DNA from: Planctomycetota bacterium
GTDB taxonomy: Bacteria > Planctomycetota > Phycisphaerae > WQYP01
Direction: 5' to 3'
Assembly: GCA_021798635.1 (NCBI GenBank)
Contig: JAJZGH010000131.1
Span: 1 to 13,046, forward strand
DNA: 13,046 nucleotides
How positions within the stretch are numbered: the first letter of the stretch is position 1; every line of letters begins with the position of its first letter. Shown here one piece after another: positions 1-7,842 of this stretch. The notes under the pieces were generated by a model that made no database searches, had not been told where the DNA came from, and was given only the letters and a program-made list of their open reading frames with translations. A program made the translations under genes and the position numbers.

Positions 1-99
1 GCGGAAAATGCCGAATCCCTAATGGCCATGGAGGCCCTTTACCAAAGCAACCTCTGGGACGCTTGGTGGACACAAAAATACCGCCGAATCGCAGCTTAA
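1..99 (+). CDS. 3' end of an unidentified gene (partial)
   Basis: The frame starting at base 1 is open until a TAA at 97-99 and encodes the last 32 residues of a protein whose start lies outside the window. The tail is rich in Trp, Tyr and Ala and ends in a basic stretch (KYRRIAA). This composition looks like a genuine C-terminus rather than a random frame, but no family can be recognised from so little. The stop codon overlaps an ATG (TAATG at 97-101) that is followed in its own frame by a stop after four codons; see the next gene for why that could matter. Confidence 0.5.
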   Translation, partial: AENAESLMAMEALYQSNLWDAWWTQKYRRIAA

Positions 100-313
100 T
101 GAATTCCCGATAAAAACGGGCACACCCGCGCACTGTACCCCCGGTGGTCTGTTAGACATTCTAACCACCGAAGGGCAAAATATTTCTCCAAATCATATCA
201 TTGAGGCCGAGATTACACGATTTGATCTGCAACAACAGCATCGCCTGTTACCCGTTCTCTGGAGCTATATCCATGCTCATCGCAACAGTTCCACGCCGGG
301 GGAACTCATCGCT

Positions 314-823
314 GTGGGTTCCGCCATTCGCAAGTACATTGCAATAATGCCAATGGAAAAAATGGAAACACTTGCTGCTCTATTGGATCCGGAAAATCGC
401 AGCCCGCTGCCTTTGGAATTGGAGCTTGAAGTAGCCAAGATGATATACCGTAATTTTGAGGTCCATCCGCCGACGCACGCGAACGTGCGATCGCAATTGG
501 CGTCAAATTTCATGCAGATGGCGCAGGCGTATCTAAATCCCAGGCTCCTGTTGCGCGATAAATATTCTGCGTGCGCTTCGCTGGCGATTGAGGCCATCGT
601 GGCGATGCGCAGCAGTCTGGCCGAGGAGGCATGGGATTCCGCACTTCGGTCTCCGCATCACTGGTTTGGCGAAATCATCAATGCAGATCTCGCCGAGTTA
701 GGGAACCGCTGGCAGAGCGGAAATCACGAGGCGGCCGACTGGCTGGCTAAGCTCCGCCTGAGGGTTTTCAGCAGGCACCAAAATGTGGAGAGCGGGCGAG
801 ATGCCGGTCACGCGAGTCAGTAG
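314..823 (+). CDS. Conserved hypothetical protein, all-helical, start uncertain
   Basis: I do not recognise a named family. From the GTG at 314 it encodes 169 residues, preceded by a purine-rich GGGGGAA at 297-303 that could serve as ribosome binding site. The product looks alpha-helical and soluble, with many Leu, Ala and acidic residues and segments such as LELELEVAKMIYRNFEVHPP (residues about 36-55), and it has no signal peptide or membrane segment. The same frame is open back to base 23 with no ATG, GTG or TTG before 314. The upstream translation contains a protein-like segment (RLLPVLWSYIHAHRNSSTPG) just before the GTG, so the true N-terminus may lie near 99-149, reached by a rare start (CTG at 149) or across a frameshift from the ATG at 99. 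Its 3' end overlaps the next gene, which suggests the two are co-transcribed and translationally coupled. Confidence 0.7.
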   Translation: MGSAIRKYIAIMPMEKMETLAALLDPENRSPLPLELELEVAKMIYRNFEVHPPTHANVRSQLASNFMQMAQAYLNPRLLLRDKYSACASLAIEAIVAMRSSLAEEAWDSALRSPHHWFGEIINADLAELGNRWQSGNHEAADWLAKLRLRVFSRHQNVESGRDAGHASQ

Positions 824-1460
824 CGCCACCCCCGCCGTTGCTGCCCTTTTCGAGGTTGTCGGCGATGGCAGCCCGTTCGTTAAACACGTCGGCCTGGCGC
901 AGGTCGCGGGAGGCGACGCAGCACCCAGCATCGCAGTTATCGATATGGGGCCGCCCCTGCCAAGCGGGCGACTGATGCACGCCGATATTATCGGCAGCGT
1001 CGACCTGACCGCGGACGAGCAGCAAAAAATCAGAAATTTTATTGATCGACACGAAAATGAACACCTGGCGATTAAGGCACTGGGGCTGACTCCGGCGAAC
1101 ATCGGACAGGCGTACTGCATATGTCCTCACGCGATCGCGCTAACAGAGGCCGATGGCAGATATGTTCGCATGCGGTTCAGTTGTTCCGGGTTCGTTTTCG
1201 AAGCGTATAGATTTGCAAATATCCATTTGATTGACGAGCAGCGCCTCCCAGCTGTGGATTTATCCATGATTCAAGAAGCTTACCCAGTTTTGTCCCCATT
1301 CCTGAACAGGCCGGTCGTGCGAGATGCGTTGGGTCTTAGCGGCGATGGCCCATGGCCCATTATGTTCTGCGGGTACCTTTTTCATGCGTTTGATCGCGGT
1401 ACGCAGCTAATCAGGCAGGGGCCGCACATTGCTCAAGTGGGCCATGAGCGATTCACCTGA
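783..1460 (+). CDS. Hypothetical protein with a CSGFV (NlpC/P60-like) segment
   Basis: This encodes 225 residues if started at the ATG at 783, or 219 from the ATG at 801. The first overlaps the preceding gene by 41 bases, the second by 23, and neither has a strong ribosome binding site. No signal peptide or membrane helix is visible. The central part holds HENEH (residues 90-94), a CxC motif (C112, C114) with H116, and CSGFVFEAY (134-142) followed by NIHLID. This last block resembles the nucleophile region of NlpC/P60 hydrolases and their circularly permuted YiiX-like relatives, where Cys-Ser-Gly/Glu-Phe/Leu-Val is followed by an aromatic helix. The resemblance is short, the rest is not recognisable, and enzymatic activity is inference only. 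Coupling to the upstream gene suggests shared function. Confidence 0.75.
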   Translation: MWRAGEMPVTRVSSATPAVAALFEVVGDGSPFVKHVGLAQVAGGDAAPSIAVIDMGPPLPSGRLMHADIIGSVDLTADEQQKIRNFIDRHENEHLAIKALGLTPANIGQAYCICPHAIALTEADGRYVRMRFSCSGFVFEAYRFANIHLIDEQRLPAVDLSMIQEAYPVLSPFLNRPVVRDALGLSGDGPWPIMFCGYLFHAFDRGTQLIRQGPHIAQVGHERFT

Positions 1461-1890
1461 AACTACCGATTATCCATGGCCTCGTGCCGGCTGAAAATCA
1501 GAGGGGCGCATTCAAAATTCACCGAGATTGTCTGAACGCCTCCATAAAACCCAACGGGGATATTGTGCCTCCCGGGGCCGCTTGCTGTCAACCGCATGTC
1601 GGCCTTTGCTGCAAAATGGAATCCTCTTCGTGGGAGTATGCAACATGGAAATGCAGGCGGCAATTGTTTTGTCGATTTGGGGTATGCGTTTTTATCTTGT
1701 CTGCGTATTCTATATTGGTCAAGTTTCGCCAAGGCGTTTTCACATCGGCTAAGAATCGATCCCGGCCAGTTTGCGTCCTGATCGGGTGCGTTTCGACTGG
1801 GATGCGAAAATGTGGGGATTCGCGCATAATGGCGGCAGGTGTTTCCCAGGGGCAGACGGGTGCCGGGAAGTGACCGGTTGCAGGAGCGTT
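1461..1890. other. 430-base gap upstream of purL with no convincing gene
   Basis: Several short frames are open here on both strands, but their translations are rich in Cys, Arg and Ser, lack ribosome binding sites, and do not look like proteins. Rather A/T-rich DNA lies at about 1665-1720; it contains TTGTCG (1671-1676) with a weak TATCTT-type -10 about 18 bases downstream, which is a poor promoter candidate for purL. I found no tRNA, no recognisable riboswitch core and no strong intrinsic terminator. The gap probably holds the purL promoter and a long leader. Confidence 0.4.
1882..1886 (+). promoter_or_regulatory. Ribosome binding site fixing the purL start
   Basis: AGGAG lies four bases before the ATG at 1891. 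The frame is open further upstream to a TTG at 1771, but those 40 extra codons lack protein character, while the sequence from 1891 begins directly with the PurS-like strand MAVYRVEIH. The site therefore supports 1891 as the start. Confidence 0.7.
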
Positions 1891-4839
1891 ATGGCTGTTT
1901 ATCGCGTTGAAATTCATCCTCAAAATTCCGCCGACGATCCGGCGGGCGCTGCGGTTCTTCATGAAATTCAACAGATCGGAATTGCGGAAGTGCATAGCGT
2001 ACAAACGGCCCGCGTATTTTTGCTGCAGGGTGCACCCGAACTTCTGGCACATTCGCAGGTCCATAAGATAGCCGCGGAATTACTGGCCGACCCGGTTACC
2101 GAGCGCGTTGTGGTGGGGCATGAAACCGTGGGTGCCGGCCGACTGGTGGAAGTGCACGGGAAGCCCGGTGTCATGGATCCGGTGGCCGCCAGTGCGGAAA
2201 TGGCCATTGCGGATTTACTGAATCTGCCCCGGCAACCGGCGGCCATTCAAGTGCGCACGGGACGGCGGTATGTGCTTTCGGGCCATTTGACGGCGGAAAC
2301 TTCCGGTCAAATCGCCCGGCGACTTCTGGCCAATGATTCGATTGAACAAATCCACGAAACAGCCTTTACTCCCGCCGAATTTCCGCGCGGCAAGGCGTAT
2401 GAATTCAAGCGACTGGAAGTGCCCATACGCCAACTGACTGATGACCAGCTTCAGCATTTGTCGCGGCGCGGCCATCTGTTTCTGGACCTGGCGGAAATGA
2501 AAGCCATTCAGGAACACTTCCGCCAACTGGACCGCGAGCCGACGGATGCGGAACTTGAAACGCTGGCCCAAACCTGGAGCGAACATTGCGTTCATAAAAC
2601 GCTGAAAGCCAAAATCCATTTTTCTCATCACCCCGCCGGATTAAATGAAGATGATGTCCATGAACATCACACCGCCGGCGATCAGATGCAGACCATTGAT
2701 AATCTTGTTAAATCAACTATTTTCCGCGCTACCAAAGAACTTAATAAGCCCTGGACGCTAAGCGTATTTAAGGATAATGCCGGCGTTATCGCGCTGGATG
2801 ACAAATGGGCTTTGTGCATGAAAGTCGAAACGCACAACCGCCCGTCCGCAATTGAACCTTACGGCGGGGCGGCTACAGGTATCGGCGGGTGCATACGCGA
2901 TGTCATTGCCACCGGCGGCGGAGCCAAACCGATCGCCGGCACCGATATATTCTGCTTCGCGGATCCCTCTACACCAGCGGAACAAGTGCCGGCGGGCGTT
3001 CTGCACCCGCGGCGCATCGCTCAAAGAGTGGTAGCCGGGGTGCGGGATTACGGTAACCGCATGGGCATACCAACGGTGAACGGCGCGGTTTATTTTGATC
3101 AGCGATACATTGGCAATCCGCTGGTGTTCTGCGGATCGGTGGGATTATTGCCGCGGCATCTGGCGGAAAAGAGGGACGCCCAGGCAGGGGATCGGATTAT
3201 CCTCATTGGCGGGCGCACCGGGCGTGACGGCATTCATGGTGCCACATTTTCCAGCGACGTAATAACCGACAAACATGGTGATGAATTCAGCCACGCCGTG
3301 CAGATCGGCAACGCCATTACTGAAAAAAAGATGATGGATGTGATTCTCCAGGCGCGGGATTGCGGGCCGCTGTATAACGCCATTACCGATTGCGGTGCCG
3401 GCGGATTATCCAGCGCCATCGGGGAAATGGGATCCCGGACCGGTGCCACCGTGGAATTGGACAAAGTGCCGCTGAAGTATGACGGTTTGAACTATGCGGA
3501 AATCTGGATCAGCGAAGCCCAGGAACGCATTGTCGTATCCGTTGCACCGGAGAATGTTGCCCGGCTTCTGGAACTGGCGGCCGCGGAGGATGTGCAAGCC
3601 ACGGACATCGGCGTATTTGACGGGTCAGGCAAACTGACGCTGTTATATCAGGGGCAAAATGTGGGTTCCATGGACATGGAATTTATTCATGACGGCCTGC
3701 CCAGCCCCATTCGCCAAGCCGTGTGGCAGGAGCCGGTGCTGCCCAAGGCCACTGTAGCCGAGCCGACGGATTATGCCCAGACATTATGCCAACTCCTGGC
3801 CATGCCCACGCTGGCAAGCAAGCACTGGATTATCCGACAATATGATCATGAAGTGCAGGGATCAACCATTATCAAACCGCTGGTCGGCCCCGTCGGCGAC
3901 GGCCCCGGAGATGCTGCGGTTCTGGCACCGGTTCCCGAAAGCAACCGCGGTGTAGCGCTGGCCAACGGCTGTCAGCCCCGACTCGGCGATCTGGATCCGT
4001 ATCAGATGACGCTAAGCGGCATGGATGAAGCGATCCGTAATATTGTCTGCGTCGGCGGCGATCCGGAAACCACAGCGTTACTGGATAATTTTTGCTGGCC
4101 GAAATGTTCCGACCGCATGCACTTAGGCGCCTTGGTGCGGGCATGTCAGGCGTGTTATGACGGGGCGATGGCGTTTGGCACGCCTTTTATTTCCGGCAAA
4201 GATTCTCTGTCCAATGAATTTATCACCGATGAAGGCAAACGCATTTGCATCCCCTACACCTTGCTGATCAGCGCCATCAGTATTGTGCCTGACGTTTCGC
4301 GCTGCATTACCATGGACGCCAAGACGCCGGGAAATTATTTGCTGCTGGTGGGCCAAACGCATCGGCACATGGGGGGATCCTGGTATTACGCGTTGCATCA
4401 TCAAAATGGCCGCAGCATTCCCGCGGTGGATCTGGCGACAGCACCGGGCGTGCATCAACGGGTAGCAAAGTTGATCGCGGATGGGCTGGTCGCCAGTGCG
4501 CATGATCCTTCGGAAGGAGGATTGGCCGTGGCCCTGGCGGAAATGCTTTTTGCCGGGCGAACAGGAGCCGAGATTGATTTAACCGGCGTGCCGCATGATC
4601 CGCAAGTGGATCGCGATGACATTCTCTTATTTTCCGAATCTCCCACGCGCTATGTGCTGGAAGTTAAGCCGGATCGTCTTGATGATGTATTGCGCCGCTT
4701 AAGAACATTGCCCTTTGGTATTCTTGGCCGCGTTACAGAGAAGCCGGACCTGGTGGTGCAATCCATTAATGGTAAAACAATCATCAACGCCCCGGTAGAG
4801 CAGTTCCGGCAAGCCTGGCTGAAAACGCTGGACTGGTAA
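1891..4839 (+). CDS. purL: Phosphoribosylformylglycinamidine synthase, synthetase subunit PurL with PurS-like N-terminus
   Basis: FGAM synthase uses ATP and ammonia from glutamine to convert FGAR to FGAM, the fourth step of de novo purine synthesis in the cytoplasm. The product is 982 residues. Residues 1-75 and 84-158 each read as a PurS-like unit (VEIHPQN..DP and VEVHGKPGVMDP). A linker follows, then the first AIRS-like half: WSEHC (229-233), ETHNRPSAIEPYGG (313-326), GNRMGIPTVNG (388-398), GGRTGRDGIHGATFSS (440-455) and DCGAGG (500-505). The second half has GCQPRLGDLDPYQ (693-705), GTPFISGKDS (763-772) and AHDPSEGGLAVALAEM (870-885). The protein stops there, without the C-terminal glutaminase of the roughly 1300-residue enterobacterial enzyme. 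Small PurL proteins are about 720-750 residues and use separate PurS and PurQ, so this is an intermediate form expected to need a PurQ encoded elsewhere. No other purine gene is adjacent. The family assignment is firm. Confidence 0.97.
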   Translation: MAVYRVEIHPQNSADDPAGAAVLHEIQQIGIAEVHSVQTARVFLLQGAPELLAHSQVHKIAAELLADPVTERVVVGHETVGAGRLVEVHGKPGVMDPVAASAEMAIADLLNLPRQPAAIQVRTGRRYVLSGHLTAETSGQIARRLLANDSIEQIHETAFTPAEFPRGKAYEFKRLEVPIRQLTDDQLQHLSRRGHLFLDLAEMKAIQEHFRQLDREPTDAELETLAQTWSEHCVHKTLKAKIHFSHHPAGLNEDDVHEHHTAGDQMQTIDNLVKSTIFRATKELNKPWTLSVFKDNAGVIALDDKWALCMKVETHNRPSAIEPYGGAATGIGGCIRDVIATGGGAKPIAGTDIFCFADPSTPAEQVPAGVLHPRRIAQRVVAGVRDYGNRMGIPTVNGAVYFDQRYIGNPLVFCGSVGLLPRHLAEKRDAQAGDRIILIGGRTGRDGIHGATFSSDVITDKHGDEFSHAVQIGNAITEKKMMDVILQARDCGPLYNAITDCGAGGLSSAIGEMGSRTGATVELDKVPLKYDGLNYAEIWISEAQERIVVSVAPENVARLLELAAAEDVQATDIGVFDGSGKLTLLYQGQNVGSMDMEFIHDGLPSPIRQAVWQEPVLPKATVAEPTDYAQTLCQLLAMPTLASKHWIIRQYDHEVQGSTIIKPLVGPVGDGPGDAAVLAPVPESNRGVALANGCQPRLGDLDPYQMTLSGMDEAIRNIVCVGGDPETTALLDNFCWPKCSDRMHLGALVRACQACYDGAMAFGTPFISGKDSLSNEFITDEGKRICIPYTLLISAISIVPDVSRCITMDAKTPGNYLLLVGQTHRHMGGSWYYALHHQNGRSIPAVDLATAPGVHQRVAKLIADGLVASAHDPSEGGLAVALAEMLFAGRTGAEIDLTGVPHDPQVDRDDILLFSESPTRYVLEVKPDRLDDVLRRLRTLPFGILGRVTEKPDLVVQSINGKTIINAPVEQFRQAWLKTLDW

Positions 4840-4868
4840 TCGTCCGGCGTGGCAATATGTCCGGACGA
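4840..4868 (+). terminator. Inverted repeat directly after purL, possible terminator
   Basis: TCGTCCGG (4840-4847) and CCGGACGA (4861-4868) form a perfect 8-bp stem with a 13-base loop, beginning at the base after the purL stop codon. No T-run follows, so it is not a classical intrinsic terminator. It could be a weak terminator or an mRNA-protecting 3' hairpin. Confidence 0.4.
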
Positions 4869-5014
4869 GCGGTGAAATCGACGGCGTCAATGCCGGCATT
4901 AAGAGAATCTTTCGTCTTGGAAACTCGTGCCCCAGTCGGCCTGCCCGGATTTATTGCGGCACCCTGAACGTGACACGCACCAAAACCTCCTGCCGCTTTT
5001 TAGTCCCTTGTGGT

Positions 5015-5020
5015 TATAAT
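5015..5020 (+). promoter_or_regulatory. Promoter -10 box upstream of the GH57 amylase gene
   Basis: TATAAT, a perfect match to the sigma-70 -10 consensus, lies 41 bases before the amylase ATG, a normal distance for a short leader. No good -35 box is seen 16-18 bases upstream (the region reads TGCCGC), and the TG at 5011-5012 is one base too far away for a textbook extended -10. It suggests that the amylase is transcribed independently of purL. Confidence 0.5.
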
Positions 5021-5061
5021 CGTGTTGCTTTGGAGAAGTGCGTCAGAACAGGACACACCCA

Positions 5062-6228
5062 ATGGTTGCTGTGGTTTTATATTTTCAGATTCATCAGCCC
5101 TTCCGCCTGCGGCGTTACAGTATTTTTGATTCTGATTCGGATTATTTTGATATACAGGCCAACCGGCGCTACACACGGGAAATTGCCCGGCGCAGTTATA
5201 TTCCCGCCACCAACGTGTTGCTGGAACTTGCCCGGAACTACGGTTCGGCATTTCGCGTAGCATTGGGCGTCACCAACACGGCTCTGGAACAATTTGCCGA
5301 TGACGTGCCGGAGGTGGTGGCATTATTGAAGGAACTGGCAACCACCGGATGCGTGGAATTTCTGGGGGAAACATCGCACCATAGTCTGGCGTGTCTTTAT
5401 TCACCGGATGAATTTGCCTCGCAAGTCAACTTGCACAGCCGGACCATTGAACACTATTTCGGACAAAAACCGGCCATATTCCGGAATACCAATTTGATTT
5501 ACTCCAATGAAGTGGGGCGTCTGGCAGCGGGATTAAACTTTCAGGCGGCCATTACCGAGGGATGGGAAGGAGCCTTGGGAAACCGCAGCCCTGGACATGT
5601 GTACAAAGCAGCCCGCGAGCGCGTCAAAATCCTGCTGCGGCATTATCGGTTGAGTGATGATTTATCGCTGCGCTTTTCCGCCCAGGATTGGATTAACTGG
5701 CCCCTGATGGCGGATAAATACGCCCGCTGGCTTCATGGCACCGGCTCTGAGGGGGAATATTGCCTGCTGGGAATGGATTACGAAACCTTTGGCGAACGCC
5801 ATGGTGCCGCCAGCGGCATATTTGAATTCCTGCGGGCCCTGCCCCGCTTCGTGCTGGAAAATGGTGACCGCTTCAGTACACCTTCAGAAGTTATCGCACA
5901 GTTTGAGCCGGTGGCGGAATTAAGCGTTCCGCGAAATATCTGCTGGACCGATGCGCAGCGGGATTTATCTCCCTGGTTAGGCAACGCCATGCAGGCCAAT
6001 GCACTGCAGGAATTGTACCGTCTGGAACAGCCAATTAAAGACTCCGCTGACTCGGCACTGTTAAACACGTGGCGTAAACTAGGTTCCAGCGATCACTTTT
6101 TGTATATGAACACCCGGTTCTTCGGTGATCTCAATACGCCGAGTTTCAGCATGTATGAATCGCCGTATGACGCATACATGAATTATATGAGCGTGCTGGA
6201 TGCCCTGGGGTCGCGCGTGCACGCATAA
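5062..6228 (+). CDS. Glycoside hydrolase family 57 alpha-amylase
   Basis: The product is a 388-residue GH57 enzyme expected to hydrolyse or remodel alpha-1,4-glucans such as glycogen by a retaining mechanism. There is no signal peptide, so it probably acts in the cytoplasm on storage glycogen. Family landmarks in order are YFQIHQPFRL (7-16), FLGETSHHSL (100-109), FRNTNLIY (140-147), ITEGWEGALGNRSPGHVY (164-181), FSAQDWINWPLMADKYARWL (205-224), MDYETFGERHG (238-248, an acidic cluster likely to contain a catalytic residue) and TDAQRDLSPWLGN.MQ (296-311). The length suits the compact alpha-amylase subgroup. The start is taken as the ATG at 5062, eight bases after AGGA (5050-5053) and directly at the first beta-strand. 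An in-frame GTG at 5038 is possible but has its purine-rich stretch too close. Exact substrate is inference. Confidence 0.93.
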   Translation: MVAVVLYFQIHQPFRLRRYSIFDSDSDYFDIQANRRYTREIARRSYIPATNVLLELARNYGSAFRVALGVTNTALEQFADDVPEVVALLKELATTGCVEFLGETSHHSLACLYSPDEFASQVNLHSRTIEHYFGQKPAIFRNTNLIYSNEVGRLAAGLNFQAAITEGWEGALGNRSPGHVYKAARERVKILLRHYRLSDDLSLRFSAQDWINWPLMADKYARWLHGTGSEGEYCLLGMDYETFGERHGAASGIFEFLRALPRFVLENGDRFSTPSEVIAQFEPVAELSVPRNICWTDAQRDLSPWLGNAMQANALQELYRLEQPIKDSADSALLNTWRKLGSSDHFLYMNTRFFGDLNTPSFSMYESPYDAYMNYMSVLDALGSRVHA

Positions 6229-6297
6229 CTTGCATGAACGCTTTGGATTTCTTTCCAGAATGCTAAGTGGGTATAAATAAAGTAATGAAATTTCCTG

Positions 6298-6334
6298 CTA
6301 CGGGCGATAAAAAGCCTGTAGGTGACTGTTTTTT
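6298..6334 (+). terminator. Hairpin followed by a T6 run between the amylase and the next gene
   Basis: CTACGGGC (6298-6305) pairs with GCCTGTAG (6314-6321) in an 8-bp stem with one G-T pair and an 8-base A-rich loop. A run of six T (6329-6334) follows after seven bases, further than in a standard intrinsic terminator. It lies only 18 bases before the next ATG, so it could instead be a leader hairpin acting on translation of that gene. Confidence 0.35.
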
Positions 6335-6351
6335 CAGGGTAGCTTGACCAC

Positions 6352-7677
6352 ATGACCGGCACGAATCCACAACTCTCTTTTAAGACTTTGGCCGCCGTTG
6401 CCATTTTGGCAACCGCGATGATTCCTTTGTCTGCCTCCCCCTGCCTGCACGCCAAAAGTGCCGGCCCGGCAACTTCCGCAGCGATATCTGAAAAAGTTTC
6501 GGATATGTTGGCTCAAGGATTGAAAGCTTTATCCTCTGAACGATATGCCCAGCGCCAACATGCCACGAAAATTATTCAAACCGCTCTGGGTTTGCAGTTG
6601 CAGTCCATCATCAACGCCGGCGGACCGGAACAGGCGACACGGTTAATAAAACTGTTGAATTTTAACATCAATCTGGATCGCTGGACCATGGCCGTGATTA
6701 AACTGCCGCAGCAACAGCGCATGGCCATGTTCAACTGGGGCGTTAAACCTGAAGTGCTGCCGCTGGTAGGAGCAGCTTTTGCGCGGCGTGCATCCATCCG
6801 CGCGTCATGCACCGCCGGGTTGGCCGCTATCCCCGGCAGGAACAGTGAGTGGATATTGGACCGCTTGCTTCGTGATCGGCGGCGTGTGGTGTATCTTTCG
6901 ACCATGGCGGCCCTGTGGAATCGCAAGCCATCCGAGAAAATGGTGCAGATTGTCTTCCACCGATCCGTGGGCAATATGACCATGTACAGCGGTGCCACCA
7001 CGCGGCAAGTGGTGCGCTTTAACGGCCAGAACATTTACATTATGCACTTTGTCAATTACTGGCAGCAGGCCCAGGATGGGCAATATGCGGCCCAATTGCT
7101 GCAGCATTGGCACCCCCATCACTTGAAATCAATGCTGGTGAATTATACCGAGAAAATGGCGCGGCAATCCGGAGCGGATGATATTCTTCAGAATCCCAGC
7201 ATGTTGCAGGGACGCAATTTCATTGAGCTGTTTTCACAATATAAGCCCCTGCTGGCGGCACCCTACTTGCTTAATTTAATTTGCCGCCCGCAGGCCAATC
7301 AGATCAATTTTGTATTTAACGGCCAAAGCGTACACTGGGATAATCGTACAATTCCGCTGTATCTGCTGGTGCTGCTCTCCGGCCATAAGCCCCAGCATTA
7401 TCATCTTTTCAAATCCGCCCTGTATGGCGGCAGTTGGCTGTTTAACACGCAGGTACAGGAAGAAACAACCATCAAGGCAATGCTGAAATTCTGGAAACAA
7501 CGCGGTGTGATACCCACACCCGCTACGCAGCCCGGTGCCGCCAAACCCGCCGTTGGCCCCCCGATCCCCGGCCCGTTTCCCAGGGTCGGCATCCCGATTG
7601 CCATACCGGCGGCCGGTACAATGCACGTATTGATTAAACGCATGGCTGTGAAAACCCCATCGCCCGCAGGCAAATAA
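6352..7677 (+). CDS. Secreted helical-repeat hypothetical protein with proline-rich tail
   Basis: I do not recognise a named family. The 441-residue product starts with a short polar segment and a hydrophobic stretch (LAAVAILATAMIPLSAS, about 13-29) ending near small residues, consistent with a Sec signal peptide and export. The mature part is mostly helical and rich in Gln, Met, Trp and Arg, with loosely repeated helix pairs around residues 130-190 (RASIRASCTAGLAAIPGRNS, RRVVYLSTMAALWNRKPSEK) that recall HEAT/ARM-like repeats; a true solenoid is inference. Residues about 390-432 are very rich in Pro, Ala and Gly, likely a flexible tail or wall-spanning linker, followed by a short basic end. 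An AGGG lies 12 bases before the ATG, a slightly long spacing. A TATAAA at 6272-6277 is a possible -10 box without a good -35. It is convergent with the next gene. Confidence 0.85.
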   Translation: MTGTNPQLSFKTLAAVAILATAMIPLSASPCLHAKSAGPATSAAISEKVSDMLAQGLKALSSERYAQRQHATKIIQTALGLQLQSIINAGGPEQATRLIKLLNFNINLDRWTMAVIKLPQQQRMAMFNWGVKPEVLPLVGAAFARRASIRASCTAGLAAIPGRNSEWILDRLLRDRRRVVYLSTMAALWNRKPSEKMVQIVFHRSVGNMTMYSGATTRQVVRFNGQNIYIMHFVNYWQQAQDGQYAAQLLQHWHPHHLKSMLVNYTEKMARQSGADDILQNPSMLQGRNFIELFSQYKPLLAAPYLLNLICRPQANQINFVFNGQSVHWDNRTIPLYLLVLLSGHKPQHYHLFKSALYGGSWLFNTQVQEETTIKAMLKFWKQRGVIPTPATQPGAAKPAVGPPIPGPFPRVGIPIAIPAAGTMHVLIKRMAVKTPSPAGK

Positions 7678-7842
7678 AGGCCAACTGCGACCAGGGATAA
7701 CCCCCGGCGTAAAATCAAATCACATTCCGCAGCGAACTCATCGCCGCCCCACCGAGTTAATCGCGCGTCACGGTTGGATATAAAATGCCGTCACGGAAAC
7801 CATCCCGGCCCCGACGCGGCGATTACTACGGCTGCCTGGAAT

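Noticed and set aside
1484..1873. 129-codon plus-strand frame before purL
   Set aside because: It starts at a GTG without a ribosome binding site, is unusually rich in Cys, and has no protein-like pattern; the stretch is more likely non-coding.
1771..1890. N-terminal extension of purL from a TTG
   Set aside because: The PurS-like sequence starts exactly at the ATG at 1891 behind AGGAG, and the 40 extra codons look non-coding.
1588..2064. 158-codon minus-strand frame overlapping the purL start
   Set aside because: It runs into the antisense of the PurS-like region and has random-looking composition.
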